A DNA stretch of 64,000 nt from Cellulomonas sp. 73-92 (GTDB lineage: Bacteria > Actinomycetota > Actinomycetes > Actinomycetales > Cellulomonadaceae), in the NCBI RefSeq assembly GCF_001898175.1, contig NZ_MKTH01000008.1, forward strand, positions 400,361 to 464,360, written 5' to 3'. Below the pieces are notes generated by a model. It saw nothing but the letters and a program-made list of their open reading frames with translations, did not search any database and was not told the DNA's origin. Shown piece after piece: positions 16,566-24,071 of this stretch. A program made the position numbers and the translations under genes. Position 1 is the first letter of the stretch. Each line of letters starts with the position of its first letter.

Positions 16566-16976
16566 CTAGCCCGCGACCGGGACGCCCAGCTCGTCGAGCA
16601 GCCCGACGACCCGCGCCCGGATCGCGTCGCGGATCGGGCGGACCTCCTCGATCGGCCGGCCGGCCGGGTCGTCGAGCTCCCAGTCCTCGTACCGCTTGCC
16701 CGGGTAGAACGGGCAGGTGTCGCCGCAGCCCATGGTGACGACGACGTCGGAGGCCTTGACCGCCTCGGCGGTGAGGACCTTGGGTTGCTCCGACGCGATG
16801 TCGATGCCGACCTCCGCCATCGCCGCGACGGCCACGGGGTTGACGGCGCTGGCAGGGGTCGAGCCGGCGGAGCGGACCTCGACGGCCCCGCCGGCCAGGG
16901 CCTGCAGGAAGCCCGCCGCCATCTGCGAACGGCCGGCGTTGTGGATGCAGACGAACAGGACGGTCGGGCGGGCCAT
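16566..16976 (-). CDS. arsC: arsenate reductase, low-molecular-weight phosphatase type
   Basis: 136 residues. The phosphatase-like loop FVCIHNAGRS holds nucleophile C10 and Arg (C-x5-R). The relay cysteines sit in TMGCGDTCPFYPGKRYEDWELDDP (C84 and C88). It reduces arsenate to arsenite; in actinobacteria the reductant may be thioredoxin or mycothiol, which the sequence does not settle. GAGGAG precedes ATG 16976. It is 18 nt downstream of the ArsR-ArsC fusion gene and is probably co-transcribed with it. Confidence 0.92.
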   Translation of the reverse strand: MARPTVLFVCIHNAGRSQMAAGFLQALAGGAVEVRSAGSTPASAVNPVAVAAMAEVGIDIASEQPKVLTAEAVKASDVVVTMGCGDTCPFYPGKRYEDWELDDPAGRPIEEVRPIRDAIRARVVGLLDELGVPVAG

Positions 16977-16994
16977 GGTGCTCCTCGGGTGGTC

Positions 16995-17666
16995 TCAGGC
17001 CGCGGCGGTGTGTCGGGCCAGGGTGTCGACGCGGCGCCGCAGGTCGTCGACCGCGGCGTCGAAGGCGGCATCGGTGCCGGCGGGCACCGGGTCGGCGACG
17101 GACCAGTGCAGCCGGCCCGCACCGCGCAGCTCCTCGTGGGCGACGTCGCACACGGTGACGACCAGGTCGTCGTCGCGCACGACGTCGGCCACCGCGCGCG
17201 GCGCGGGCGCGAGGAGCACGAGGCCGTGGCGGGCCGCCGCCGCGACGGCGCCGGCCGCGATCGCCATAGCGGGGTGCGTCCCGGCCGACGCGACCGGGAT
17301 CCCGCTCGCCTCGTGCCAGAGGGCGGCGGCGAGCTGCGAGCGCGCGGAGTTGCCCGTGCAGACGAACACCACCCGATGCACCGGCAGCACCGGGGACGGC
17401 AGCAGGCCCCCGAGGGCCGGTGGCGCCAGGTGGAGGTACGTGCGGCGCCGGTCGGCGTGCGAGCGCGTGCGGGTGACGATCCCCGCGCCGGCCAGGACGC
17501 CGAGGTGGTGCGCGAGCAGGTTCGACGGGACACCGAGCGCGGACTGCAGCTCGACAGGTCCCGCGTCGCCCAGCGCGAGCAGGTCGACGATCCGGAGCCG
17601 GACGGGATCGGCGAGCGCCGCGAAGCGGGCGACCCGCACGTCCGGTGGCATTCGCTCACTATCCAT
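16995..17666 (-). CDS. ArsR-type HTH fused to LMW phosphatase/ArsC-like domain
   Basis: 223 residues in two domains. Residues 10-80 are a winged helix of ArsR type (RFAALADPVRLRIVDLLALGD; GVPSNLLAHHLGVLAGAGIVTRTR). Residues 97-220 are a low-molecular-weight phosphatase fold with the C-x5-R loop VFVCTGNSARSQLAAALWHE (C103) and a second Cys in VTVCDVAHEELRG. It may be a regulator that also reduces or senses arsenate or arsenite. It precedes arsC in the same direction. The start ATG 17666 lies inside a perfect palindrome (17664-17676), suggesting autoregulation. Confidence 0.85.
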   Translation of the reverse strand: MDSERMPPDVRVARFAALADPVRLRIVDLLALGDAGPVELQSALGVPSNLLAHHLGVLAGAGIVTRTRSHADRRRTYLHLAPPALGGLLPSPVLPVHRVVFVCTGNSARSQLAAALWHEASGIPVASAGTHPAMAIAAGAVAAAARHGLVLLAPAPRAVADVVRDDDLVVTVCDVAHEELRGAGRLHWSVADPVPAGTDAAFDAAVDDLRRRVDTLARHTAAA

Positions 17667-17676
17667 TGAGTCAATG
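17664..17676. promoter_or_regulatory. Palindrome over the fusion-gene start codon
   Basis: CATTGAGTCAATG is a perfect 13-nt palindrome that includes the ATG of the ArsR-ArsC fusion gene. It differs from the ATYGA-N6-TCGAT sites nearby, so it may be the fusion protein's own operator. Confidence 0.4.
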
Positions 17677-17717
17677 ATGACTGAGTGAATAGCCGGGCGT
17701 CAAGAAGGTATGCAGAT

Positions 17718-17785
17718 ATTGACGGCTATCGATATTGACACTCATCGATGTCTGGTCCACGATAGAGCCATCGATGAACATCGAT
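17718..17785. promoter_or_regulatory. ArsR operator array 2
   Basis: Three 16-bp sites: ATTGACGGCTATCGAT (17718-17733), ATTGACACTCATCGAT (17734-17749) and ATCGATGAACATCGAT (17770-17785). As in array 1, the first two abut, then a 20-bp gap, then a site with perfect ATCGA/TCGAT arms. It lies between the ArsR-ArsC fusion gene (leftward) and the second small Cys-pair protein (rightward). Confidence 0.75.
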
Positions 17786-17814
17786 GTGTTGCCACCGTCG
17801 GACCGGGAGTCACG

Positions 17815-18006
17815 ATGCAGCCCGAGATGTACCTCGTCATCTACCGGCAGCAGGAGCGCGAGCTCGAGCAGCGGCTGTTCCGCCAGCTCCAGCAGACGTG
17901 CTGCCGGGCGCTCGCCACCGCCAGGCGCTCGTGGTGGAAGCCGCTCGCCGAACGGCTCGGCGCGGCCCGCCGCGCACCGTCGCTGCCCGCCTGCTGCCCC
18001 GCCTGA
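17815..18006 (+). CDS. small basic protein with two Cys-Cys pairs, paralogue B
   Basis: 63 residues from ATG 17815, preceded by GGGAG at 5 nt. No named family recognised. It begins MQPEMYLVIYRQQERELEQR, continues with a vicinal pair C29-C30, an SWWKP segment, and ends LPACCPA with C60-C61. It matches the 60-residue protein after arsM in length, N-terminal P-x-M-x-L-x-x-x-x-R pattern, Trp position and terminal ACC. It lies 29 nt after ArsR operator array 2, so it should be induced by arsenite. The Cys pairs suggest binding of trivalent arsenic or antimony, or a chaperone role; neither is shown. Confidence 0.65.
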   Translation: MQPEMYLVIYRQQERELEQRLFRQLQQTCCRALATARRSWWKPLAERLGAARRAPSLPACCPA

Positions 18007-18015
18007 CCGCGGGGC
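17996..18015. terminator. Short hairpin at the end of paralogue B
   Basis: GCCCCGC (17996-18002) and GCGGGGC (18009-18015) form a 7-bp stem around the TGA stop of the small protein. It may terminate that transcript. Confidence 0.4.
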
Positions 18016-18140
18016 GGCGGGAGTCACCACGCCGCGCCCGCGCGGGCCGGCGGCCTCGGTGCCACGCCACCGGCGCCAGGTGCGCCGCCACGGCGCCACC
18101 GCGGTCGCGCGGCCCGACGAGGCCGGGTGAGGATGACGCG

Positions 18141-18839
18141 GTGAGCGCCACCGCCCCCCGACCCGGCCTGCTCCGCGACCCCGCCCACGGACCGCTGCCG
18201 GCGCTGCTGCTGGCTCTGACGTTCCTCACCGGGCTCGTCGACGCGGCGAGCATCCTCGGGCTGGACCGGGTGTTCGTGGCGAACATGACCGGCAACGTCG
18301 TCTTCCTCGCCTTCGCGGCGGCCGGGGCGCCGGGGTTCTCGCTCGTCGGCTCCCTCGCCGCCCTGGCCGGCTTCCTCGTGGGCGCCGCGGCGGGCGGGCT
18401 CGCGCTGCGCCGCCGGCCACCCGACCGCGGCACGCTGCTGGCCGGCACCTGTGCCGCCGAGCTCGGGCTCGTCGCGGCCGCCACCGTCGTGGCCACCGCC
18501 GACCCCCGCGCCCACGCGGCGACGTGGACGATGACCGGCCTGCTCGCCGTCGCGCTCGGCGCCCAGAACGCGGTCGCCCGCCGGCTGGCGGTGCCGGACC
18601 TCACGACGACGGTGCTGACCATGACCCTCACCGGCATCGCCGCCGACGCGAGGGCCGGACGCACCCTGACCCGCCGGCTGCTCGCGGTCGCGGCGATGTT
18701 CCTCGGCGCGGCCGCGGGCGCGCTGCTCGTGGACCGGGTGTCGCTGGCCGCCGGGCTGGCGGCGGCCACCGTGGTGCTCGCCCTGGTCACCGCGGGGGCG
18801 TTGCTCGCGAGCCGCCGTCCGGCGCCGTGGCGGGCCTGA
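18141..18839 (+). CDS. YoaK/DUF1275 family membrane protein
   Basis: 232 residues with about six hydrophobic spans. Signature pieces of DUF1275 are TFLTGLVDAASILGLDRVFVANMTGNVVFLAFA and LAVALGAQNAVARRLAVPDLTTTVLTMTLTGIAAD. The biochemical function of this family is unknown. It is an inner-membrane protein with no evident catalytic motif. GTG 18141 follows a GAGG at 8 nt spacing. It is separated from the arsenic locus by 134 bp that hold no other gene I can support. Confidence 0.85.
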   Translation: MSATAPRPGLLRDPAHGPLPALLLALTFLTGLVDAASILGLDRVFVANMTGNVVFLAFAAAGAPGFSLVGSLAALAGFLVGAAAGGLALRRRPPDRGTLLAGTCAAELGLVAAATVVATADPRAHAATWTMTGLLAVALGAQNAVARRLAVPDLTTTVLTMTLTGIAADARAGRTLTRRLLAVAAMFLGAAAGALLVDRVSLAAGLAAATVVLALVTAGALLASRRPAPWRA

Positions 18840-18935
18840 CCTCCGCGGGCCGGCTCCACCAGGACGGCGCTCGCCTCGCCGGCGGCCTTCTCCCGGGCGT
18901 CGAGCGCGCCGGCCCCGGCCGCGGGGCGACGACGC

Positions 18936-19397
18936 TCACCGCTTGGCGCAGGTGGTGGTGGTCTGGGTCCCGTCGGTCGCCGTGTACACGAGCCGGACCT
19001 TGTTGCCGTCGATGCTGACCGCGAGCGGTGCTGCCGCGGCGCTCTCGCCGTCCGAGAAGGAGGGGGTCCACGGCGAGGTGAACGTGCCCTGCGGCGCGTC
19101 CTTGGCGGGGAAGCTCGCGAGCACGCCTCCCGCAATGCCCGGGGAGGGCCAGTGGGTGACCTTCACGGTGAGGTCGCCGAACGCGCTGTCCCACGTCCCG
19201 GAGCCCGTCTGGTCTCCGGCGGTGATCGTGAAGGTGCCGTCGCCCACGTCCACCGTCGCCGAGCCCTCGGAGCTGGGCGACGTGCACTCCCAACGGCCCT
19301 TCATGTAGCCGGCCATCGTGGCCGAGGCCGCGCAGGATGCCAGCAGCACCGCCCCGCACGCCCCGACCGTGGCACCCACCAGAACCGTCTTGTTCAT
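18936..19397 (-). CDS. hypothetical lipoprotein
   Basis: 153 residues. A signal peptide with lipobox LASC (cleavage before C22) directs export and lipid anchoring. The mature part is Gly/Thr/Ser-rich with alternating strands (GRWECTSPSSEG; VDVGDGTFTITAGDQTGSGTWD), which suggests a small beta-barrel or lipocalin-like fold, and two further cysteines (WECTS and the C-terminal TTCAKR) could form a disulfide. I recognise no family. A GGGAGGG-rich ribosome site precedes ATG 19397. It is divergent from nothing nearby and may be monocistronic. Confidence 0.7.
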   Translation of the reverse strand: MNKTVLVGATVGACGAVLLASCAASATMAGYMKGRWECTSPSSEGSATVDVGDGTFTITAGDQTGSGTWDSAFGDLTVKVTHWPSPGIAGGVLASFPAKDAPQGTFTSPWTPSFSDGESAAAAPLAVSIDGNKVRLVYTATDGTQTTTTCAKR

Positions 19398-19527
19398 CGA
19401 GCCCTCCCTCCGCACGGCGGCCGCCGATCGGCCACCCGGACGGGGAAGGATCTCGGTCGCCGGGCGGCGCGACACCAGAGGCGAGGCCGTTCGGAGTTGT
19501 TCGACGGTCTCCCGGACGGTGCTCGGC

Positions 19528-20031
19528 TCAGGCGCGCGACCCGGCCGTCGCCTCCAGGACCCCGCGCGCAGTCGCGTTGCTCGCCTCGCGCGCCACCTTC
19601 TCGAGGGCGTCGAGCGCGGCGGCGACCGTCGCCACCTCGTCGTCGTCGAGCACCGTGAGGAGCGCGGCGACGCCGTGCGCCTGCTCGGTCCGGGTCTCGA
19701 CCAGGAGGCGGCGCCCCTCCGCGGTGATGTCGACCAGCGTCGAGCGCGCGTCGTCGGGGCTGGGCCGCCGCTCGACGAGGCCGCGCTCCTCGAGCGCGCC
19801 GACGATCCGCGTGACGGCCGGCGGCGAGAACCGCTCGATCCGCGCGAGGTCGCTCGGCCGCTGGGCGCCGTACCGGTACAGGGTCGCCAGCGTGGAGAAG
19901 TGACCGACCGCCAGGTCGCCGCTGGACGGCCGGATGCGCCGCCCGATCCGCAGCATCGCCGGCGTGAGCCGCATCGCCACCGCGGTCCGGGCGTCCCCGG
20001 CGGCCGCCGGGACGGTCGCGGGCGTGGTCAT
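19528..20031 (-). CDS. MarR-family transcriptional regulator
   Basis: 167 residues with the MarR winged helix: [53 protein letters not shown], where the DxRS wing is typical. C-terminal helices would complete the dimer. Its ATG overlaps the stop of the upstream DHA2 pump gene (ATGA), so pump and regulator are one operon. MarR proteins in this position usually repress their own pump operon and release on binding a drug or phenolic ligand. Confidence 0.9.
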   Translation of the reverse strand: MTTPATVPAAAGDARTAVAMRLTPAMLRIGRRIRPSSGDLAVGHFSTLATLYRYGAQRPSDLARIERFSPPAVTRIVGALEERGLVERRPSPDDARSTLVDITAEGRRLLVETRTEQAHGVAALLTVLDDDEVATVAAALDALEKVAREASNATARGVLEATAGSRA

Positions 20032-21836
20032 CGCCCGCCGCCGCCCTTCGAGGTGCCCGTGTTGGGCGCCTCGCCGTCGGCACCCGCCAACGCCGGGCCG
20101 GCGCCGTGCGCGTCGGCCTCGTCGAGCACGCGGTTGGCCGCCGCGACGACGACGTCCTCGTGCACGAACCGCTGGCCACGGGCGAGCGAGGCGACCGCGG
20201 CGATGACGGACATCGCGGCGGCGACGAGGAACACCACCACGAGGCCGTCGTGGAACGGGCCGGAGACGAGGGTCGGGAAGAACTCCTTGCCCGTCAGGGC
20301 GGCGGCGTCCGCCGGCTTCAGGCGGTCGAGGACGCCTGTCGGGCCGAGCAGCGTCTGGATCGGGTTGTAGCCGAGGAACGCCGCGAACAGGCTGCCGACC
20401 GGCGGCAGGTTGGCGACCTGCGCCGCGGCGGCGTCCGGGACGCCGTGCGCCAGGAGGCCCGCCTTCAGCGTCGACGGCAGCGAGGACGCCAGGCCGACGA
20501 TCATCAGCGAGAAGAACACGCCGATCGACAGCGACCCACCGGCGTTCTGCAGCGTGCCGGTGACGCCGGACGCGGCCCCGCGCTGGCGGGCGGGCACCGA
20601 GTTCATGATCGCCGTCCGGTTCGGCGCGCCGAACATGCCGGAGCCGATGCCGGACAGGAACGAGATCACCGCGAACTGCCAGTACTGGAAGTCGACGGGC
20701 AGGGCGAGGTACAGCAGGAACGTCGCCGCCACGAGCAGCAGGCCGATCGACGCGAAGGCGCGGGCGCCGAACCGGTCGGACAGGATGCCGGACACCGGCC
20801 CCGCGATGAGGAAGCCGACGGTGATCGGGAGCATGTAGATGCCGGCCCACAGCGGCGTGGACTCGAAGCTGTAGCCGTGCAGCGGCAGCCAGATGCCCTG
20901 CAGCCAGATGATGAGCATGAACTGCAGCCCGCCGCGGCCGATGGACGCCAGCAGCGAGGCGAGGTTGCCGGCGCTGAAGGCGCGGATCCGGAACAGCCGC
21001 AGGTCCAGCATCGGCTGCGCCGCGCGGAGCTCGATCGCCGCGAACAGGCCGAGGACGCCGAGGCCGCCGACGATGCCCGCGAGCACCCACGGGTTGGTCC
21101 AGCCGGTGGTCGAGTGCCCGTAGGGCTGGATGCCGTAGGTGATGGCGACGAGCACGGAGGTCAGGCCGAGCAGGAACGTGATGTTGCCGGCCCAGTCCAT
21201 GCCGCCGGGGTTGCGCTCGCCGGTCTCGTGCAGCGAGCGGTACGACCAGATGGTGCCGAGGACGCCGACCGGCACCGAGACGAGGAACACCCAGCGCCAG
21301 TGGACCACCGCGAGCGCGCCGCCCAGCAGCAGGCCGATGAACGTGCCGGCGATCGCGGCGACCTGGTTGATGCCCATCGCGAAGCCGCGCCGCTCGGGCG
21401 GGAAGGCGTCCGTGATGATGGCCGTCGAGTTGGCGAACAGCATCGAGCCGCCGACCGCCTGCAGCAGGCGGAAGCCGATGAGCCACATGGCGCCGCGCTG
21501 GCCGGAGAACGGGTCGACGGACAGCAGGATCGAGCCGACGGTGAAGACGACGAAGCCGAGGTTGTAGATCTTGACGCGGCCGTACATGTCGCCGAGCCGC
21601 CCGAACGTCGTGACGAGGACGGCCGTCACGAGCATGTAGCCCATGAGGGTCCACAGCAGGTAGCTGACGTTGCCCGCCTGCAGCGGGTTGAGGTCGATCC
21701 CCTTGAAGATCGCCGGCAGCGAGATCAGCACGATGTTGGCGTTGATCGTCGCCATGAGCATGCCGAGCGTGGTGTTGCTCAGCGCCACCCACTTGTACCG
21801 GGGGTGGTCGGCGGCGATGAAGGTCGAGCGGGGCAT
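20028..21836 (-). CDS. MFS drug/proton antiporter, DHA2 (EmrB/QacA) family
   Basis: 602-residue, predicted 14-span transporter. [32 protein letters not shown] matches the first DHA2 span; [17 protein letters not shown] is the MFS loop 2-3 motif; [30 protein letters not shown] is motif C/D region. A hydrophilic tail of about 60 residues follows the last span. It should export hydrophobic drugs or metabolites. ATG 21836 is preceded by GGAGG; GTG 21857 is an alternative. A CTTAGCATGTGTGAAG segment 40-60 bp upstream could be the MarR site. Confidence 0.88.
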   Translation of the reverse strand: MPRSTFIAADHPRYKWVALSNTTLGMLMATINANIVLISLPAIFKGIDLNPLQAGNVSYLLWTLMGYMLVTAVLVTTFGRLGDMYGRVKIYNLGFVVFTVGSILLSVDPFSGQRGAMWLIGFRLLQAVGGSMLFANSTAIITDAFPPERRGFAMGINQVAAIAGTFIGLLLGGALAVVHWRWVFLVSVPVGVLGTIWSYRSLHETGERNPGGMDWAGNITFLLGLTSVLVAITYGIQPYGHSTTGWTNPWVLAGIVGGLGVLGLFAAIELRAAQPMLDLRLFRIRAFSAGNLASLLASIGRGGLQFMLIIWLQGIWLPLHGYSFESTPLWAGIYMLPITVGFLIAGPVSGILSDRFGARAFASIGLLLVAATFLLYLALPVDFQYWQFAVISFLSGIGSGMFGAPNRTAIMNSVPARQRGAASGVTGTLQNAGGSLSIGVFFSLMIVGLASSLPSTLKAGLLAHGVPDAAAAQVANLPPVGSLFAAFLGYNPIQTLLGPTGVLDRLKPADAAALTGKEFFPTLVSGPFHDGLVVVFLVAAAMSVIAAVASLARGQRFVHEDVVVAAANRVLDEADAHGAGPALAGADGEAPNTGTSKGGGGR

Positions 21837-22110
21837 GCGGTGACTGCCTCCGGGCACGGGGACGGATTTGCTTCACACATGCTAAGTACTCCCCGCCGCT
21901 CGTTGTTCCCTCGCTCGTGACGCGAGACGTCCGGTGCGCGGTAGCGTCACACCCGTCACGGCGGTGGGGCTCGCCACAACCGCGGTCTCGCTCTCGGGCG
22001 TGGCCGCCAACGGTCCCTGGGGCACCCGGTGGGTGCGACCGTGACCACGCGTCCCGGTCTCCTCCCCGGCCGGCCCGTCCATGCGGCGCACGACGAGGGA
22101 AGGAACGACG

Positions 22111-23367
22111 ATGACGCGATTCACGCAGGTGTCCGGCCTGGAGGTCCTGGACTCCCGCGGCAACCCCACGGTCCAGGTGACCCTGGTGGCCGACGACGGC
22201 GCCGGCTACGTCGCCGGCGTGCCGTCCGGGGCCTCGACCGGCACCCGCGAAGCGGTCGAGCTGCGCGACGGGGACAAGGCCCGCTACGCCGGCAAGGGCG
22301 TCACCCAGGCGGTCGGGCACGTCAACAGCGAGATCGCCGACCTGCTCACGGCCCGCGCCTGGTCCTCGCTGGAGGAGGTCGACGAGGCGCTGATCGCCCT
22401 GGACGGCACCCCGACCAAGGCCCGGCTGGGCGCCAACGCGATCGTCGGGACCTCGATGGCCGCCGCCCGCGCCTTCGCCGGGACCAGCCCGCTGTGGCAG
22501 TCGCTGCAGCCGGCCGGCGTGATCCCCCGGCTGCCCGTGCCGCACTTCAACGTGCTCAACGGCGGCGTGCACGCCCCCAACGACCTGGACTTCCAGGAGT
22601 TCATGGTCGCCCCCGTGGGCGCACCCTCGTTCCCCGAGGCGCTGCGCGCCGGGGCCGCGGTCTACGCCCGGCTGCGCGCCCTGCTGCAGGCGAAGGGCGA
22701 GGCCACCGGCCTGGGCGACGAGGGCGGCTTCGCCCCCAACATCGCCCGGCCCGAGGACGTGCTGACCCTCATCGTCGAGGCGATCACCGCCGCCGGGTAC
22801 CCCACCGGACGCGCCGGCGTGGCCATCGCGCTGGACCCCGCGGCCAGCGAGTTCTACCGCGACGGCGCCTACCACGTCGCTGGCGAGACGCTGACCAGCG
22901 ACGACATGATCGCCCGTTACGAGGCCATCGCCACCGACTTCCCCGTGTGGTCCCTGGAAGACGGACTGGCCGAGGGCGACTGGGACGGCTGGCAGCGGCT
23001 GACCGCACGCCTCGGCGACCGGGTCCAGCTGGTCGGGGACGACATCTTCGTCACCAACCCCGCCATCATCACCGAGGCCATCGCCCGGCACGTCGGCACC
23101 GCGGCCCTCATCAAGGTCAACCAGATCGGCTCCATCACCGAGACCCTGCGAGCCCAGGAGATCTGCCGGGCGGCCGGCTACGCCCAGATGATCTCCCACC
23201 GCTCCGGGGAGACCAGCGACACCTTCATCGCCGACCTGGCCGTGGCCACCGGCACCGGCCAGCTGAAGACCGGCGCCCCCGCCCGCGGCGAACGCGTCGC
23301 CAAGTACAACCGCCTCCTCGAGATCGCAGCCACCCGACCGGATCTGCCCTACGGTCTGATCTCGTGA
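22111..23367 (+). CDS. eno: enolase, divergent paralogue
   Basis: 418-residue phosphopyruvate hydratase (2-phosphoglycerate to phosphoenolpyruvate). Catalytic and Mg-binding parts are intact: SGASTGTREAVELRDGD, FNVLNGGVHA, GLGDEGGFAPN, WSLEDGLAEGDWDGW, GDDIFVTN, LIKVNQIGSITETL (catalytic Lys) and SHRSGETSD. AAGGA precedes ATG 22111. GASTGTREA instead of the usual GASTGAFEA, and its position away from the usual ftsB/divIC neighbours of actinobacterial eno, suggest a second, divergent copy. It overlaps the phosphoglycerate mutase-like gene by GTGA. Confidence 0.92.
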   Translation: MTRFTQVSGLEVLDSRGNPTVQVTLVADDGAGYVAGVPSGASTGTREAVELRDGDKARYAGKGVTQAVGHVNSEIADLLTARAWSSLEEVDEALIALDGTPTKARLGANAIVGTSMAAARAFAGTSPLWQSLQPAGVIPRLPVPHFNVLNGGVHAPNDLDFQEFMVAPVGAPSFPEALRAGAAVYARLRALLQAKGEATGLGDEGGFAPNIARPEDVLTLIVEAITAAGYPTGRAGVAIALDPAASEFYRDGAYHVAGETLTSDDMIARYEAIATDFPVWSLEDGLAEGDWDGWQRLTARLGDRVQLVGDDIFVTNPAIITEAIARHVGTAALIKVNQIGSITETLRAQEICRAAGYAQMISHRSGETSDTFIADLAVATGTGQLKTGAPARGERVAKYNRLLEIAATRPDLPYGLIS

Positions 23368-24071
23368 CGGTGCTGATCCTGCTGCGCAACGGACAGAGCC
23401 TGGCGGACGCCCGGCAGGCCTTCGCGGGACTGCTGGACCCGGAGCTGACCCAGACCGGGGTCGCCGAGGCGCACGGGGTCGCCGACCTGCTGACGAGCCG
23501 GGGCGTGCACGTCGACCTCGCCGTCACCTCTCCCCTGGCCCGGGCCGCGCAGACGGCGGACGCCGTCCTCGCGCGGCTCGGCCAGGCCGGCGTGTCCCGC
23601 CTCGTCTCGTGGCGGCTCGCCGCCCGTGACCTCGGCTGCCTGACGGGTGTGGCGAAGCCGCGCGCCGTCGAGCTCTTCGGCGCCGAGTCGATGAGCCAGT
23701 GGCGGTTCTCCACGGACGGCAAGCCCCCGGCGGCCAGTCCCGAGCGGATCCGGGCGCTGCCGTGGCGGCCCGACGCCGACGTCGTCGAGCACCTCCCGTT
23801 CGGCGAGGGCGAGTCGCTGCGGCAGGTCGAGGACCGGCTCCGGCCGCTCTGGGAGGACGAGCTGCGGCCCGCGCTGGCGGCCGGCAGGACCGTGCTCGTC
23901 GTCGCGCACACCGACTCGCTGCGGGCGCTGCGCCGCGTCGTCGAGGGCCGCGACCAGGACGAGGGCGACACCCTGCGCGTGGTGCCGGCCCAGCCCCTCG
24001 CCTACCGGACCGACCCCGCCGGCGACGTCATCCCTCCGGCGCTGTACCTGGAGAACCAGGCCGCAGTGTGA
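23364..24071 (+). CDS. phosphoglycerate mutase-like protein lacking the RHG His
   Basis: 235 residues of the histidine phosphatase fold: LDPELTQTGVAEAHGVADLL, DLAVTSPLARAAQTADAVL, the acidic FGEGESLRQVEDRL and the second-His block VVAHTDSLRALRR are present. The first motif, normally RHG, is R8-N9-G10 (codon AAC). His in this place is the phosphate-accepting residue, so classical mutase or phosphatase chemistry should be lost. Overlap with the enolase gene couples the two, and the pair mirrors the glycolytic mutase-enolase step, so a regulatory or binding role is possible. Confidence 0.8.
   Translation: MTVLILLRNGQSLADARQAFAGLLDPELTQTGVAEAHGVADLLTSRGVHVDLAVTSPLARAAQTADAVLARLGQAGVSRLVSWRLAARDLGCLTGVAKPRAVELFGAESMSQWRFSTDGKPPAASPERIRALPWRPDADVVEHLPFGEGESLRQVEDRLRPLWEDELRPALAAGRTVLVVAHTDSLRALRRVVEGRDQDEGDTLRVVPAQPLAYRTDPAGDVIPPALYLENQAAV

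Noticed and set aside
17710..17814. N-terminal extension of the second small Cys-pair protein.
   Set aside because: The extension would be encoded by the operator array; ATG 17815 has its own ribosome site.
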